Source: a virus. From it: DNA of 64,000 bases. The stretch lies in the IMG/VR virus record IMGVR_UViG_3300020193_000009, positions 16,669 through 80,668 of that record; one strand, written 5' to 3'. The notes under the pieces were generated by a model, which did not search any database, had not been told where the DNA came from, and was given only the letters and a program-made list of their open reading frames with translations. Below are positions 58,701 through 63,764 of the stretch, piece by piece (position 1 is the first letter of the stretch; the number at the start of each line of letters is the position of its first letter). Position numbers and translations under genes: made by a program.

Positions 58701-60072
58701 GAATAGCAACTTCCATTCTTGGTCCCTGGCGAACACCAAACAATCTTGCAAACAATTCTAGCGTGCCTTGCTCACCTTTAAGTCTTAATAATGAATTAAA
58801 TCCATCAACAAGTTGTTGAATATTTTCGACACCCACACCAGACGCATACGCAAAATCTTTACCAAGAGCTCGATTCAGCTCACCAATAATTTCGGTATTT
58901 TGTTTTGTCATCGCAACCATTCTTTGAAGCGACACTTTAATTGAGTTTGCAGAAGCCCCCACTTGGAATCCAGCTGCAACCATCGGTGCAAGAACTGCCA
59001 TTGTTTCTGTCATAGACAAACCGAAAGTAGTAGCTGCAGCTGAAACTTCTGGGAAAGCGTCGGCAATATCTTTAAGAGCTAGTGTTGTTTTATTTTCAAT
59101 TAAGTTAAATTCAGCCATTTGACTTGTTAATTCCGCAACTGTCTGATTCATAAATTCAATATTTGTTAAATCAACATTAACACCTTGCTCTCTTTTAATT
59201 CTTAAAATATTTTGCAATACAGATTCAACAAATTTTTGAGATTGAGCAATATCAACATTACCCAATTTTTCTACTGCCGCAGTCAATTCAACAAGACCAG
59301 CAATACCAGCTTGTGTTGAAACACCCAATTCTGCAAAGTCTCCGGCTATCCCTTGCAATAAAACACGGCTTGTTCCATACCTTTGCGTAATCTTGTCAAG
59401 CATGAGACCAAGACCTTCTGTAAATTGTTCAGCACCAATTTTTGCTTTCTTAAATGCATCTTCTGATGAGCTACCAATCTTATAAAAGTTATCAAGCATA
59501 AGTTTAGTTACTCTTGCAGATTGCGATTCTAAATCTGCCATGCTAAAGAAAGCAGCTCTTAAACCTCTTACCAATGGCAAAGTTGCTATTGAAAAGCTGT
59601 AAAAAGCTCTATTGGCTGCTGTCAATGAAGTTCTTGCTTTATATGCCCATTGATCAAGCGCATTTCGTTTAAGAGCAGATGCCAGAGTATCTGAGGATTT
59701 AGATACTGCTAATAAATGAGTAGCTTGGGCTTGTAAATTTTTAGAAACGGCGGGGTTCGCAATGCTAGCTTGTGCTATAACTTTATTTAAAGCACCATAT
59801 TGAACCGCAGCTGTTTGCGCAGCCGCACCAGCTGCGGTTGTAGCTTGTGCCAAAGCCATGTTTTTTGAAGCTAAAATTCCATAATTACGAGCACTTTGTC
59901 TTGTTAAATTATCTAGTACAGATTGAACACTTGAGGCTTTCTGCGCAGCTGCTGAATAAGATGCAATTTGTGTCGTTAATTGGCTTAAACTACGACTTAA
60001 TATAGCTGATGCACTTGCCGCATCTCCTATATCAACAGTGGTTTTTATATGAAGATTGCCAATATCAGACAT
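40756..60072 (-). CDS. Giant tail tape measure protein with metzincin-like motif
   Basis: 6438 aa. The N-terminal ~430 residues carry a TP901-type tape measure core (ATTFGLSMTETMAVLAPM, about 345). There is a hydrophobic patch near 640-670 and a long one at about 2890-2990. Pro/Ala-rich linkers lie near 830-870 and 2400-2440, with charged coiled coils at 2290-2400 and 3250-3330. From about 4140 the C-terminus is built of duplicated cassettes, each begun by an HGGE(Y/F)VLN motif (4142, 5262, 6333). HELMHAIFGAPD (H5156) and SIMSY (M5183) form a zinc protease signature. No good ribosome site precedes the ATG. It would set tail length and be ejected with the DNA. Confidence 0.93.
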   Translation of the reverse strand: MSDIGNLHIKTTVDIGDAASASAILSRSLSQLTTQIASYSAAAQKASSVQSVLDNLTRQSARNYGILASKNMALAQATTAAGAAAQTAAVQYGALNKVIAQASIANPAVSKNLQAQATHLLAVSKSSDTLASALKRNALDQWAYKARTSLTAANRAFYSFSIATLPLVRGLRAAFFSMADLESQSARVTKLMLDNFYKIGSSSEDAFKKAKIGAEQFTEGLGLMLDKITQRYGTSRVLLQGIAGDFAELGVSTQAGIAGLVELTAAVEKLGNVDIAQSQKFVESVLQNILRIKREQGVNVDLTNIEFMNQTVAELTSQMAEFNLIENKTTLALKDIADAFPEVSAAATTFGLSMTETMAVLAPMVAAGFQVGASANSIKVSLQRMVAMTKQNTEIIGELNRALGKDFAYASGVGVENIQQLVDGFNSLLRLKGEQGTLELFARLFGVRQGPRMEVAIRQLAQFQEALSQTNSVEKDIAFTLEQSVNRRLSAINEEQIAVRNLVDISNLNTQANENMNGVLTQRAHIYRAAQKEAFDVLAQRYQGDFLSKVQTEAGKIFLSTGFRVEDVAGKQMDQELQIQLNTTIVQFRILKEAMLSIGRIFVTAFKPIIEFLNPIIAKVRDFLANMDQGVKTFLSFLTISALLIPGFRVLGTAVKYFGIAATATFSKMTGALSGTASKLITVQDLFLSNGKALKGYREAIQFTENSILLKGRNRFGQAGISGLSVPLQEKLAQAGLTPGQQPNVGVIKKLFKGEFNLPSSEAMARSIYMNIGSAVESSTAKAVGEIGEAAADATGDMAEAVRTALTDTVFMKNTFIGNSFQGGKPGSINAPGGPGGGPSAPSADTPPATPPAAASGGAPPPPKAPGGGRGILGRIKDFFGRGTVLTSSPDLSDAAGVTQLRTYLASLSSLPQNLANDIAASVPDITQLRTNLATGLRNLSEKLSAAVVPLTGAGAKSVIDVIDKTTIHARELVQLYTELGLELPEDLSYLRTLDKEFKVEGQSPKPGKVMTQRKNILTKIKNRILLAEQTIAEEMASLAEQAEVVADGSKARARSFNPNSEFGWVPRREGARLAEATRANAIKSLQSQGLNVTYPFADIIDAGGEKGIKIIPGSQFPTDPSKNIHPKTGKPRFVIKTRKPMPGGAAENLASLVKEAADKQIAFFGELVAEHVANSSDEVLARTIIPHKSEEIPIRQVRDKLRTYLTDVSNNIKIGFLDNVKNFMDRTGEMVQKGIEQARILEGKRALGRFRAMMPTPRNLLGRFDQNTYINEIAQPDTVYRQSLLERLRNALNPTKSNIKELIVDPAITRKLFTLRDAIESTVAEIADAETLIPDPRSVKGLQQAAVATTSKQFGPAGMRIGTGISGEGTSIQEQLRIKALAMAKALGKSFDGIEEQAGKYVTFRFNTTEEGLTKAGREAASLPALGKVAKPGSAAERVLRDLQAKRARKLIQEFKAGRIVGDFFEKIYGDIIDPTIEEIKPQKIIKDTIPLVRKAGPGIAGDMKIYALKQRLAKLHSEFLQLFTLDPDSSLYKIAALRAFETDKMLGAGKFAKAKVYSFVDFIESLPLKIKNQISLTDFPKTMPFSDSILPVSTIGRALGDAAEEIVDKTDDLVKYGPGLKKGASIVDKQPLLKVLKQSIDNITAAGKDAIKGVLPSQIKSILSSKTEEEAIGKILRNRSVGIRQALEAAFNKLKEEMPVAIGAVDKKTGELLELTQGRIRTALEVEEGAVKRAAAAKVLSNLKKGDAASKLNVLQRLLIEEQMQNILNSTDVAVQQSLQDEINRIKAMPLGERGKLIKNQTGRTVAERIQAQALRNLVEKSGGADFTRFMPYGDYDDMAENALLSNKKVVDVVRSNLKNMGDEGAELTRALDSMIAESQPAVVQARRDAAERYKQAVRSQRKLIEAVKRGGGFLEGAAVPFQAQVKQVQQNLTRAAAEFAALTGQLPPSFDEELKRMRGIKLRYFIERIKRNLATTTTSTVQYLSEFRAIFGGDPILTTPARPFKNLTSGYGNVVRQMFENISTPIDTEFFSPKRQRLALLVKTTTERMVQDMVSNLQKLIPTAMPFSLANMRKRTAGLTSGYGNVVREMFLPRIGGGSIEAGIQSIIHRTSTVGEAVTAYLDDLFKTIPAGADKTLRQIFEKSTKKVLETMPVGGSAAEKIASGAVDFRDVKLTAENRPVILRAFTSMFEDLQKSLDDLFIKSIEINKSTYGQLIKNIPGKAGVTLNKLKSMAQKIYSSPDKLKIIDQSKGIKNLMKTINGAIADAITAGATAVQAARDGVEAAIKDPEGFIIDKRKEATKKARKSEDQSRGTRQENAEANRVKREQDRVAKASEKAQNDAQAAEQRLANQKAISDTDENTNELNQENDKREKKIAEEKNKNARKTGEAGKNVTPVQQPAQPEPTAQPAPTTKPTPAVAPPAVKPDAPVVPGPQVDQVVKGNIDKVQKQVLKAVQVATATPAEIIQQVGEDAKVKIGKTTKKINEKFINSLRSGAFSLQQVIESAGQSISGQGRTIKQLFPQLADAGVTIENINEEIENQENRVRVAEHNKNANMKSMAKQRIKLLQRALRRHAEAMNSLQRAVDKAVKDANSAISKEARDAEREAKSAQREAARNTGGQQAGGRGRGKGKAAVGGAPVVGGDLTPSGQPSPGATDGLNQIQQNTQQTATNTAKTNENIIKLNKSLANVFKGPNLFQGPNIFEAPITQGGNFEVIDGGVSKQEIDAARKNVGEMTPRQRAAALKEERARIARELQAAKEKYLKEHGVPMPANVRKETLKGIRTAAPIETKVLQETVKNMSRLQLAIESLKIRSVDTFKAMKQGLLAVNQKLIQSIPIFGRMQSLLGSVAAPFAPIGRGIANVAKQFGLMQLAMLKVVATESKMFVASLARSRTIRGVLFFLTAGFSTLSKSAMIALVKLVTFSKSGGIMAGLGAAVTTLLQSITKTIFSFTALVVKVVAFGVVTIPIIIAVVAAVKALRGGITNMEPVLNNFKLAWKTIREALVAIFDPIKDFILYIAGIDQMETSTAKTAGVLYALSLVARSAADAFKRFAEGPLKSFIGRMREITDNKNTGTFIPLLTRAVNKFILIYRVFSGIIDKDSQKVKDSLNGLFYSLSYDALGLLELLVKGAANAVPLFETFYTNMAAVVIDVFKNIVIGVLYLMDILIQEMKKKISSQFGWIAKTAGAINYVLDARYLDFIFGAPPQQEKSILQDIASIADKAGNTLSDFMTEQDFTKNLANKIKDAGLAFADGIGSLRTTVANQYLKIFGQDVSVPLAKRMRNLAELPILELLKKATVKAKAGGEKLGGDLKKAIEKGMMQMKEEFGMAVFANADESVSRFIDNMKDSLERQKDKALEAFDKQVEAIQELADAEERLTAKMEYEERRRELIKTRALDRDNYLRERKVAAYEGRTEDVRELDLAFRKSDKDSEKELKDLDTDRRKQLQAQQREIAIAVINRQKEELVKQYDLMFKEFELRLDRIKARGFSTKDEFALLLRDLGAAGIEFSDDIAKTFEKSMLALPNAIREVIDPSIGMFSMTMDKLVAEATNKFGASIGTANASSILGAAYVLVQGLPDAFSKAFTQGIIAQYVTPWATAVRTEVAKIVPEHEWILAGVKAAVEMLDAMKREIRAKSGDVYDEFMKIFKNLETDLESFPGLADFFPPIPPDFDPFEELKKRLQELQGMLEEAKAKIVALDEAANASQDSSSGTKKPPVPVVTKSLVGKDIYGGKTFLPQNLPPPFYYDPADKKIKYKVTQELINLGYHGKQDLNRPISLTREQTVATFPELKDFPQFDPDYKPYKDLIMQLRTTTFIPNIVAKEHAEALKIQAATTGAEIANSLKEGFKDRLTTRDPQFGGGEHTSFGLILAEWFEDTIKSLIQPIIDKGRSIGESLKSGIMNGLGDPSGWSAFLGWWGRVVDTVKGIFGIQSPSTVFFSIGRNIMQGFINGIASLSAIPVNIIATAFGGVKTKIEEIASAVTTKWSTDISPVLTRWKNALIGEDALLTAVDNIKTKWHELSAGFQSGYDTYIKPTMRHIKDWLSDNTGLNYLVGKLKEHFGNIPDKFKDGWDTFVENWNDNVVGKLVGQLGNVAKSALGFVATRLSKFSRYYGGHVGAFTGSGPTPGFPQQGVPALLHGGEYVLNHKVVEKIGRGPLDELNNLRHGGYFKGGKVPGGKGGGIFGGIGDAISKSVGAVKKVGKGAYNALTSYGESLNATFINPYINLAGKAIGKNPNLRTSGLIESATNTADVAATILTGGVSKAAVTAGQVGLKATLSAMAKGSTKTSSELAVEKMVQAAAKESAKKATVGGLVKSFFFGPTPPPGVTRETMAGGNLKSLLASAGSSLVAPFRSTSSALTAKSADDVSKLVTNLQGEVIENIKQPGIIRRVIDDTKRLIRGGLTKTGVPFEGQRATNTAQSVYRPIISNLLGFAEKIKIAPKLTREAFDAGIMTESSNVGQKGPGFINKIGRSLGMLARARNELQFKGVEKAYSALSVGKNSQMGMYIERFAKKVGIDPYIKFGATEKLNPVLSELLEKDELYRSLFTGGNSVIARMQKNITKAPGVFTKVVDLMHNLNPLTKIPSRRIGIHVGRPGVDDFTKHGMMDAKPAGPGDHLLGTVYTWMKGLSNVKLVNKLRGMPIEEAAKVYRGLADKNLADRAIGFLEGQFEGKNASIYILQAKRGAKILRDTNLFASEARRFTGANVLRELNVSPELLKKIVNNPEEKAKAVAALVRHLQEARSGVQTGLFGGKFGKLKGLLGIGGISSLGGAIFGNDEDKTLLGRVFDIIQHDSKTSPLYLATEGVKKLFNIDQYKSQAGAPPRTLKDLFTGTVRYRDYIESNDPRYYNDPHVVKQAKEYYKKKGIKFALSKQQLIDFAVLFQDEIPDWQPSKYQVRGVENPLPFAYRTGARYNPGDKGRGSYLQYGKEIYRIFGETYGMDPAFDINSYPSFVGGDQKIGESALAAALRKSNNTITFVQDITHGVIGQLRYDQYKNAMKEIATLAGANYKIVTVKDATKFDDNAYITKNGLSYIIKITHDPKMLTFKGGYYTVGNDIKENEKYGRYLSTTPIYITPSKIFAPTDLIPQPIKEVVNYLMKGYINITSGEGMFSGLARTEKYKKSLASEGFAVLPSGIQGILGLNDQGHVLKHELMHAIFGAPDITTDDAMLNKSANSIMSYLNYTGELTKQDIDFIRYQLQGQILPKEIDDEDPIPPNLQRILDSLKYGKYKGGYIPKYKKGGFVPGAPSMPIPATLHGGEYVLNAESVRKIGLGSLERLNNLRHGGYFKGGKVPGGKGGGIFGGIGDAISNVVGGVKGAASNIGKSVATGLVNASVAFANLGMLFSAAEGDFDDASGSYRSSSASRAVTASRNPYVAATGASNLTRGLGISPVQENIASKGKMKDLLNVSQFIPVVGVARSAMQLASGKELSTFEKGLHTLNILGTAASGTPVTAVSRFDDVARAAKAVSAAKAGRLTVGQSAKIRAGVIAEKVGSVVDKIEVAKNYIPEVVNTLKGSVNPPQGNALEAGVKGVINNLIRADNIAIRNARLAANKAAFIANESMPPALRQESMPYRTRDAILQPGPITKAIEAIRSLNPLNLLPSRRIGIHVGPEGIKDNIISESLSGRSFGPGDNLGDYTYSWVRGKVEEIVNSARYYADDRGFAGDVFQGEGRAAKIARKLGYDLSPIDETSLPILRPKGSFYITKGGRLLEDINIPGSTSMRTRTQKILAEIPLDIDDMELVNILKQVRRRGGFFTKDLLKRALLRVNRSIKINNDAKGIVSSLQKESSKLTDVKNLIPRQLALPSGTRTTGKNLPALVQKQFNIQTKKVTGRSILPESLLEFSHLEGSPEVTESVGAYIHNILGETVGFGLSDDLLKALPDLRKVRNIPLNPLDITGTSKIGPNAVSTVRGWLEAHVGYKSFGGDVNDTYVSALLYAAKVKNNLQAQLEYARLVLEGKRLTAIEVAARNKPVVIEEQIMKSIQLDRGMRELTLDKLMAVHETSYPFEINEIGDAILRPTSDHYRVMNSDNNEIIRDTIHFALNHLVRPIMNRGSASRETGRLIAIKLKDLIDANPGAIENIMGVDTYFTPRPGEGLRFPAGKYEILDYKNLPIQNYTNEQRYALNEIFARLQGLDMRDFIPGQSFDEALENSWRTILERQKFDPDIGGHGLSSVVQTQTLWKIIGEFAQFQEYYIRMARHFDDFLLGSYSSLKNITKGQPYGMTDDLYGFENLLYYFGEGKASFNAFARIVGRDPFMQIGTVPVENLAINTRIERILIRRAKDYYDRFYRTKNQLGPIPLPSVNRKEGGYVPGAPSMPIPATLHGGEFVLNAEAVRKIGIPALTQLNKAKFSVPQIPSMRVPAPAMQSAGGTSSSTQNVNIYVDTFVGEPEWFNSMMKEYNTKVLPRNQKTAGLENRVIKTYTGLNRGV
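41065..41116. repeat. 52-nt exact repeat in tape measure gene, copy 1
   Basis: This stretch, which ends in GGAGCGCCGGGTACA, is identical to 44278-44329. It encodes the PGAPSMPIPATLHGGE linker. Confidence 0.9.
44129..44211. repeat. 83-nt near-exact repeat in tape measure gene, copy 1
   Basis: One mismatch against 47489-47571, 3360 nt away (1120 codons, in frame). It encodes the GGYFKGGKVPGGKGGGIFGG hinge and the residues after it. Confidence 0.9.
44278..44329. repeat. 52-nt exact repeat in tape measure gene, copy 2
   Basis: Identical to 41065-41116; it encodes the same PGAPSMP linker and HGGE motif. Confidence 0.9.
47489..47571. repeat. 83-nt near-exact repeat in tape measure gene, copy 2
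   Basis: Partner of 44129-44211. The low divergence of a glycine hinge within a gene of this length suggests recent duplication or gene conversion. Confidence 0.9.
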
Positions 60073-60112
60073 AATTTAGCCACATTAATTATTACACATT
60101 AGGTAAATAAAA

Positions 60113-60741
60113 TCAACTATTTTTAGGAGTTTGTTCATATCCAAGACCAATTCCCATCTGAGCAATATCAAGTCCTTGGATAATTCTCTTTGGCTGAGGG
60201 TCGTACCAGTCTTCATCGAAGTCAACATCTGCGCCTTGTGCTGCAGCAGCTATCTTCATTGCCGTACTTGTTTCATTAACAGCCGCACGATAAAGAAGGA
60301 ACAGCTCGTTGAGAGTTAGGCATGACTCTAACTCTCCGATGCTGTTCCAAGCCCCGGTTTTTATAAATATTTCAGATTCATATTTGAGAAGAGGAATATT
60401 CTCCCAACTTGTGTCGGAAGTAACCTCGCTCCCCTCGCCTAGAAGGAAGGGTCGGACCCCATTGCGGCTGACATAAGAGCACCGAAGGAGCGTAAGTCTA
60501 ACACGTCCTCAAGCTTCTCTTTATCCGCAGCCAGGTCAGGATCAACGACAGCCAGGGCAACCGCAGCAGCCTGAACCATCACATCAATGTCTGCATCCTC
60601 AAGAGCCTCATTGGTCTTAAGATCTTTAACAATCTTCATAAACTTTCGAAGATTACGAATTGTTAATGGCTTAATCGCCCTCTTCTTTCCATCTGCGAAA
60701 AGAATTTCGGTTCCTGCCAGGATATCCTTATTATCACTCAT
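60113..60741 (-). CDS. Tail assembly chaperone, long frameshift product
   Basis: The 100-codon frame (60741-60439) is followed by a frame that is open across the stop and ends at TGA 60113. A -1 slip at the GGGG of ATG-GGG-TCC (60457-60462) joins them into about 209 aa, the layout of gpG/gpGT chaperones. The extension (VRPFLLGEGSEVTSDTSWEN onward) is acidic and helical like other GT tails. Both products lie just before the tape measure gene, as expected. Confidence 0.8.
60439..60741 (-). CDS. Tail assembly chaperone, short product
   Basis: This 100-aa protein (NLRKFMKIVKDL, VMVQAAAVALAV, FGALMSAAMG) lies between the major tail and tape measure genes and should coat the nascent tape measure protein with its frameshifted long form. 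No ideal ribosome site; AGCGAGGTGC precedes the ATG. Confidence 0.8.
   Translation of the reverse strand: MSDNKDILAGTEILFADGKKRAIKPLTIRNLRKFMKIVKDLKTNEALEDADIDVMVQAAAVALAVVDPDLAADKEKLEDVLDLRSFGALMSAAMGSDPSF
60457..60462 (-). promoter_or_regulatory. Predicted -1 ribosomal slippery site
   Basis: ATGGGG on the minus strand: a tRNA on GGG can slip one base back and still pair with GGG. The -1 frame has no stop between 60498 and 60113. It is not the classical heptamer, and another slip point within this window is possible. Confidence 0.55.
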
Positions 60742-60853
60742 TTTTAAAGCACCTCGCTTTGTTGTTAAAATAAAGAAGCTCTCGCTCCCTTACCTATCAA
60801 GTTTATCACAAGATAGTAGGTTGCAAGAGCAACTTTACGATTTTTCAATCAAA

Positions 60854-61438
60854 TTATTGCTGATCGATAATCTTGCCGTATTCGTAGTTTGTATCCGCCA
60901 CTGTGGGAAGGATACGGAAGCCAACGGTGAACATCGTTGCCTCTGCACGCTTCATGCTGATCATCGATGATTCCATCGAGATTGCACGCTTTGTGTAGAA
61001 TTTACGAGTCTTAACCGCAGCTGCCGACGAACCCGGGGCTGAGCCAGTAATAACCAAGCCCTTTTCACGTGGATAGACGTTCTGCGTACCGAACAAGAAT
61101 GTGTTCGTGCTTGAAGGCGAACCTGCGAAGTTTGCCTTCACATCATCACCACCTGTTTCGTCATCATAATTCCATGCAACTGCAAGGTTATTAAGTGTTG
61201 ACTCAGCAAGGGTTGTCTTAACCATTACCTTAACTTTCGATTGAATGAGCTTTGCTGCATCACCGAATTGATCAATTTCAATATCCACAATATCCGGCTC
61301 CCAAGAAATCTCGACACCATTTTGTGTAGCGCCGATATCTGCGAAGTTGTCCATTGCGGCAATTGACGTTGCGTTAGCATTTGTGCCAAGTTTAAGTGTT
61401 GCCTCACCAACGACAATATTTGCGACATTAACTGCCAT
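60854..61438 (-). CDS. Major tail protein
   Basis: The 194-aa protein is beta-rich: an N-terminal NIVVGEATLKLG strand, NGVEISWEPDIVDIEIDQ typical of tail-tube proteins, and a C-terminal sheet (MFTVGFRILPT). It would polymerise into the tail tube. A strong AGGAGGTAA site fits high expression. The region 60742-60853 after it holds two short hairpins (60794-60798/60812-60816 and 60820-60824/60829-60833). Confidence 0.82.
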   Translation of the reverse strand: MAVNVANIVVGEATLKLGTNANATSIAAMDNFADIGATQNGVEISWEPDIVDIEIDQFGDAAKLIQSKVKVMVKTTLAESTLNNLAVAWNYDDETGGDDVKANFAGSPSSTNTFLFGTQNVYPREKGLVITGSAPGSSAAAVKTRKFYTKRAISMESSMISMKRAEATMFTVGFRILPTVADTNYEYGKIIDQQ

Positions 61439-61649
61439 TTGTATTACCTCCTAATTTATCCAGTCGAAATATCCTTCGACCGTTCTTATCACGCCAATTA
61501 GCGATCTTAGAAATATGTGATGGATTTACCTCCCCAAGTCTTTTTCCAATTCCAAGGGATTTATTCCATTCAAATTCATATATAGAACTTCCAACTTTTA
61601 CTATATAGCCAGGAGTCTTCCCGACATAAGTAATTGTAACAAATTCCAT
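61428..61649 (-). CDS. Small head-tail or tail-tube protein, 73 aa
   Basis: A beta-rich small protein (FVTITYVGKTPGYIVKVGSS) with a basic C-terminus. It overlaps the major tail gene by 11 nt. No ribosome site is visible; TACAAT lies 9 nt before the ATG. Role unknown beyond location. Confidence 0.6.
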   Translation of the reverse strand: MEFVTITYVGKTPGYIVKVGSSIYEFEWNKSLGIGKRLGEVNPSHISKIANWRDKNGRRIFRLDKLGGNTNGS

Positions 61650-61658
61650 ACAGGATAT

Positions 61659-61664
61659 ATTGTA
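61659..61664 (-). promoter_or_regulatory. Predicted -10 box near a leaderless start
   Basis: GG-TACAAT with 9 nt to ATG 61649, so a leader of only 2-3 nt. Resembles the box at 63738. Confidence 0.35.
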
Positions 61665-61676
61665 CCATATCTTTTT

Positions 61677-62093
61677 TTATACATTAGATATTCTAAAATC
61701 TAAATTCATTCTATACCAGCCTTCTTTCTCTAAGGGCACGGCAAGGCTAGAATCAACCTGTGCCGATGTTAATATCCTACGGTTTGCACCTGTTGCCGCC
61801 ACTCCGGTAGACTTGGCAACCTGATCTGCTCTTCCTAATTCTCTAATAAACAATTCTGATATACTAAACAGCCTTGCCACATCTGTATCAAATATTGAAT
61901 ATCTAACAACATCCTTTCTCATCCAATATTTATCTGAATCCGGTATGAGGGGGTTGTAATAATAAACAACATACGGGGCTGCGGCATTTGACGGAGCTAC
62001 AACTGGATAGAAACTCATTTGCTTACCAGCAGCAGAAACGATATCTGAATTTGTTTTTAAATGATTGTTAATATCGTAAATGGGCAAACTCAT
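61677..62093 (-). CDS. Tail completion/terminator protein
   Basis: A 138-aa alpha/beta protein: N-terminal helix then PYVVYYYNPLIPDSD, and C-terminal GWYRMNLDFRISNV. Fold and place (after neck proteins, before the tail tube) match siphovirus tail terminator proteins. Confidence 0.65.
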   Translation of the reverse strand: MSLPIYDINNHLKTNSDIVSAAGKQMSFYPVVAPSNAAAPYVVYYYNPLIPDSDKYWMRKDVVRYSIFDTDVARLFSISELFIRELGRADQVAKSTGVAATGANRRILTSAQVDSSLAVPLEKEGWYRMNLDFRISNV

Positions 62094-62413
62094 ATTTTGA
62101 CCCCTAATTGATTTTTAATTCTATTTGTTAAAACTTGTTTTATTTTTAAACCAATATCGGAATATAAACCACCGGTTGTATTTTGATAATAATAATAATC
62201 TTCATCTAAATTTTTAATGTCCATAGTGACACCATCAGCGGATGGAGAAATCTCAATTTCAGTTTTTTCAAAATAAGAAGTATCAAATAAACTTTTTACT
62301 TCAGCCTGAGAAGAACTGACTGCTTCTGCGACAGCGGATTGAATATTGATATTTATCATATCAAGCTTATCAACAATTTTTGATAGATTATTTGTAACTT
62401 GAACTTTAAACAT
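62090..62413 (-). CDS. Neck/HK97 gp10-like protein
   Basis: 107 aa with helix-rich N-terminus (NIQSAVAEAVSSSQAEVKSL) and a beta C-terminus, as in the gp10-like or minor capsid family. Overlaps both neighbours by 1-4 nt in the neck cluster. Confidence 0.6.
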   Translation of the reverse strand: MFKVQVTNNLSKIVDKLDMININIQSAVAEAVSSSQAEVKSLFDTSYFEKTEIEISPSADGVTMDIKNLDEDYYYYQNTTGGLYSDIGLKIKQVLTNRIKNQLGVKI

Positions 62414-62802
62414 TATACCTCCACCACTCTTCTTAGAGAAATAATGATGTGATGTTTCCTGCCGGACGGAGTGAATTTTGGCTGTATTCCAACAATTTCA
62501 TATGTGTCAGTTTCAATTTGATTACCTTTTGAATCAGTAATATTTGTTATTCTATTATCAAAACTAATATACTCTTGATACATTGAAGGAACTATCCCTT
62601 CATATTTTGAAAGATTGTCAACATATGGCGACAATCTTCTGTCACTGGATGATGCTGATTGTGTAGTGGGAGCTTGCAATTGAAAAACTATTGTAGCCGT
62701 TTTAGAAAAAGCGGCGTACTCTTGCCCAGCAGCATTTGTAGTTGTTGTTTTTGCATAGACATCACATTTATGTGAAAAACGAAAAAACGTTTTGTTAGAC
62801 AT
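62413..62802 (-). CDS. Head-tail stopper-like protein
   Basis: A 129-aa beta-barrel-like protein (FSHKCDVYAKTTTTNAAGQE then PSGRKHHIIISLRRV), the pattern of gp16/SPP1-type head closure proteins with the Tyr-Ala-K start. Lies in the expected place. Confidence 0.65.
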   Translation of the reverse strand: MSNKTFFRFSHKCDVYAKTTTTNAAGQEYAAFSKTATIVFQLQAPTTQSASSSDRRLSPYVDNLSKYEGIVPSMYQEYISFDNRITNITDSKGNQIETDTYEIVGIQPKFTPSGRKHHIIISLRRVVEV

Positions 62803-63729
62803 TTAGACCACATAATCCATTACAAATAATGTATAATCCATCAATAAAACATCAGCATCAATGTTGCCGGTAGATTCATAGAAGTCATCTTTAATGTCGT
62901 ATTTAAGAATATCCATATCTATAGATTTTATACCGTGCCTTCTAAAATCAGAATCATTATTCATCATATCTTCCAATAATAAACTTGCTGCTTGAATAAT
63001 ATTATCTGGCACGTAATCCCAACCAAAACCTCCTTCAATTTTAAAATCATCATCTTTACCAAATTTAGACTCATAAATACGATTTTGTGTTTTATCAATA
63101 TAAGACTTTCTAAATTGTAAATAATAAGAACTTTGGAAGTTGTGAGGTTCTCTTGTCTTTTCAATATTGTTTAGTGTTGCAACTGTTGAGTCATGCAAAA
63201 CTTGTTCATCCGCATCACCGATATTTACAGTAACTTTTGTGAGCGTGGTTATTGGTAGGGGGAGATGAAGTGTCTTTTTACCTGTTCCTTGAAGAATCAT
63301 AAATTTGGCTGGATAGTAATCAAATGATTGACCACAAAATGTATTAATAATATTGCGCACTCGTTTTTCCATTTTATCAAATTTTTCGTAATAGTCATTT
63401 TCTAAATCTGGATGATCTGTAAAGAATGTATCTATATCTGCATACGGCGTATACACATTAATATGTTGTGACTGGGTATATGATGTACCCGACATCGTAT
63501 AAGTAAAATCAGCTTTATGCTTTCCAGCGCTATTTAAAATGTAAATACCAGATGCTTGTTGCCCATATGTAATCGTATAAACACCGGCACTTGTCCTTGT
63601 TGCATTAGTCGGACCGGAAACAAGAGATCCCAATTCGTGATATAGGCTAACCGAAACAACGTTTCCAGTCGGGTCGCTAGGAAGTGTCAATGTAAGTGTT
63701 TTACTTGTATTAATTTTGACATCATCCAT
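62803..63729 (-). CDS. Head-tail connector (gp6-like) with Ig-like N-terminus
   Basis: 308 aa. Residues ~1-90 form an immunoglobulin-like sandwich. From ~100 (EKRVRNIINTFCGQSFDYYP and LHLPLPITTLTKVTVNIGD) it matches adaptor/connector proteins. The ATG at 63729 is preferred to a TTG at 63738; no ribosome site, but TACAAT lies 8 nt upstream. Confidence 0.65.
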   Translation of the reverse strand: MDDVKINTSKTLTLTLPSDPTGNVVSVSLYHELGSLVSGPTNATRTSAGVYTITYGQQASGIYILNSAGKHKADFTYTMSGTSYTQSQHINVYTPYADIDTFFTDHPDLENDYYEKFDKMEKRVRNIINTFCGQSFDYYPAKFMILQGTGKKTLHLPLPITTLTKVTVNIGDADEQVLHDSTVATLNNIEKTREPHNFQSSYYLQFRKSYIDKTQNRIYESKFGKDDDFKIEGGFGWDYVPDNIIQAASLLLEDMMNNDSDFRRHGIKSIDMDILKYDIKDDFYESTGNIDADVLLMDYTLFVMDYVV

Positions 63730-63737
63730 AATACTCA

Positions 63738-63743
63738 ATTGTA
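63738..63743 (-). promoter_or_regulatory. Predicted -10 box near a leaderless start
   Basis: GG-TACAAT followed by TGAGTATT and ATG 63729. Same family of sites as at 61659. Confidence 0.35.
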
Positions 63744-63764
63744 CCAGAAATTAGGTTTTACGCC

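Noticed and set aside
60131-60319. Plus-strand 62-codon frame after the tape measure start
   Set aside because: It lies opposite the frameshifted extension of the tail chaperone, which explains the open frame.
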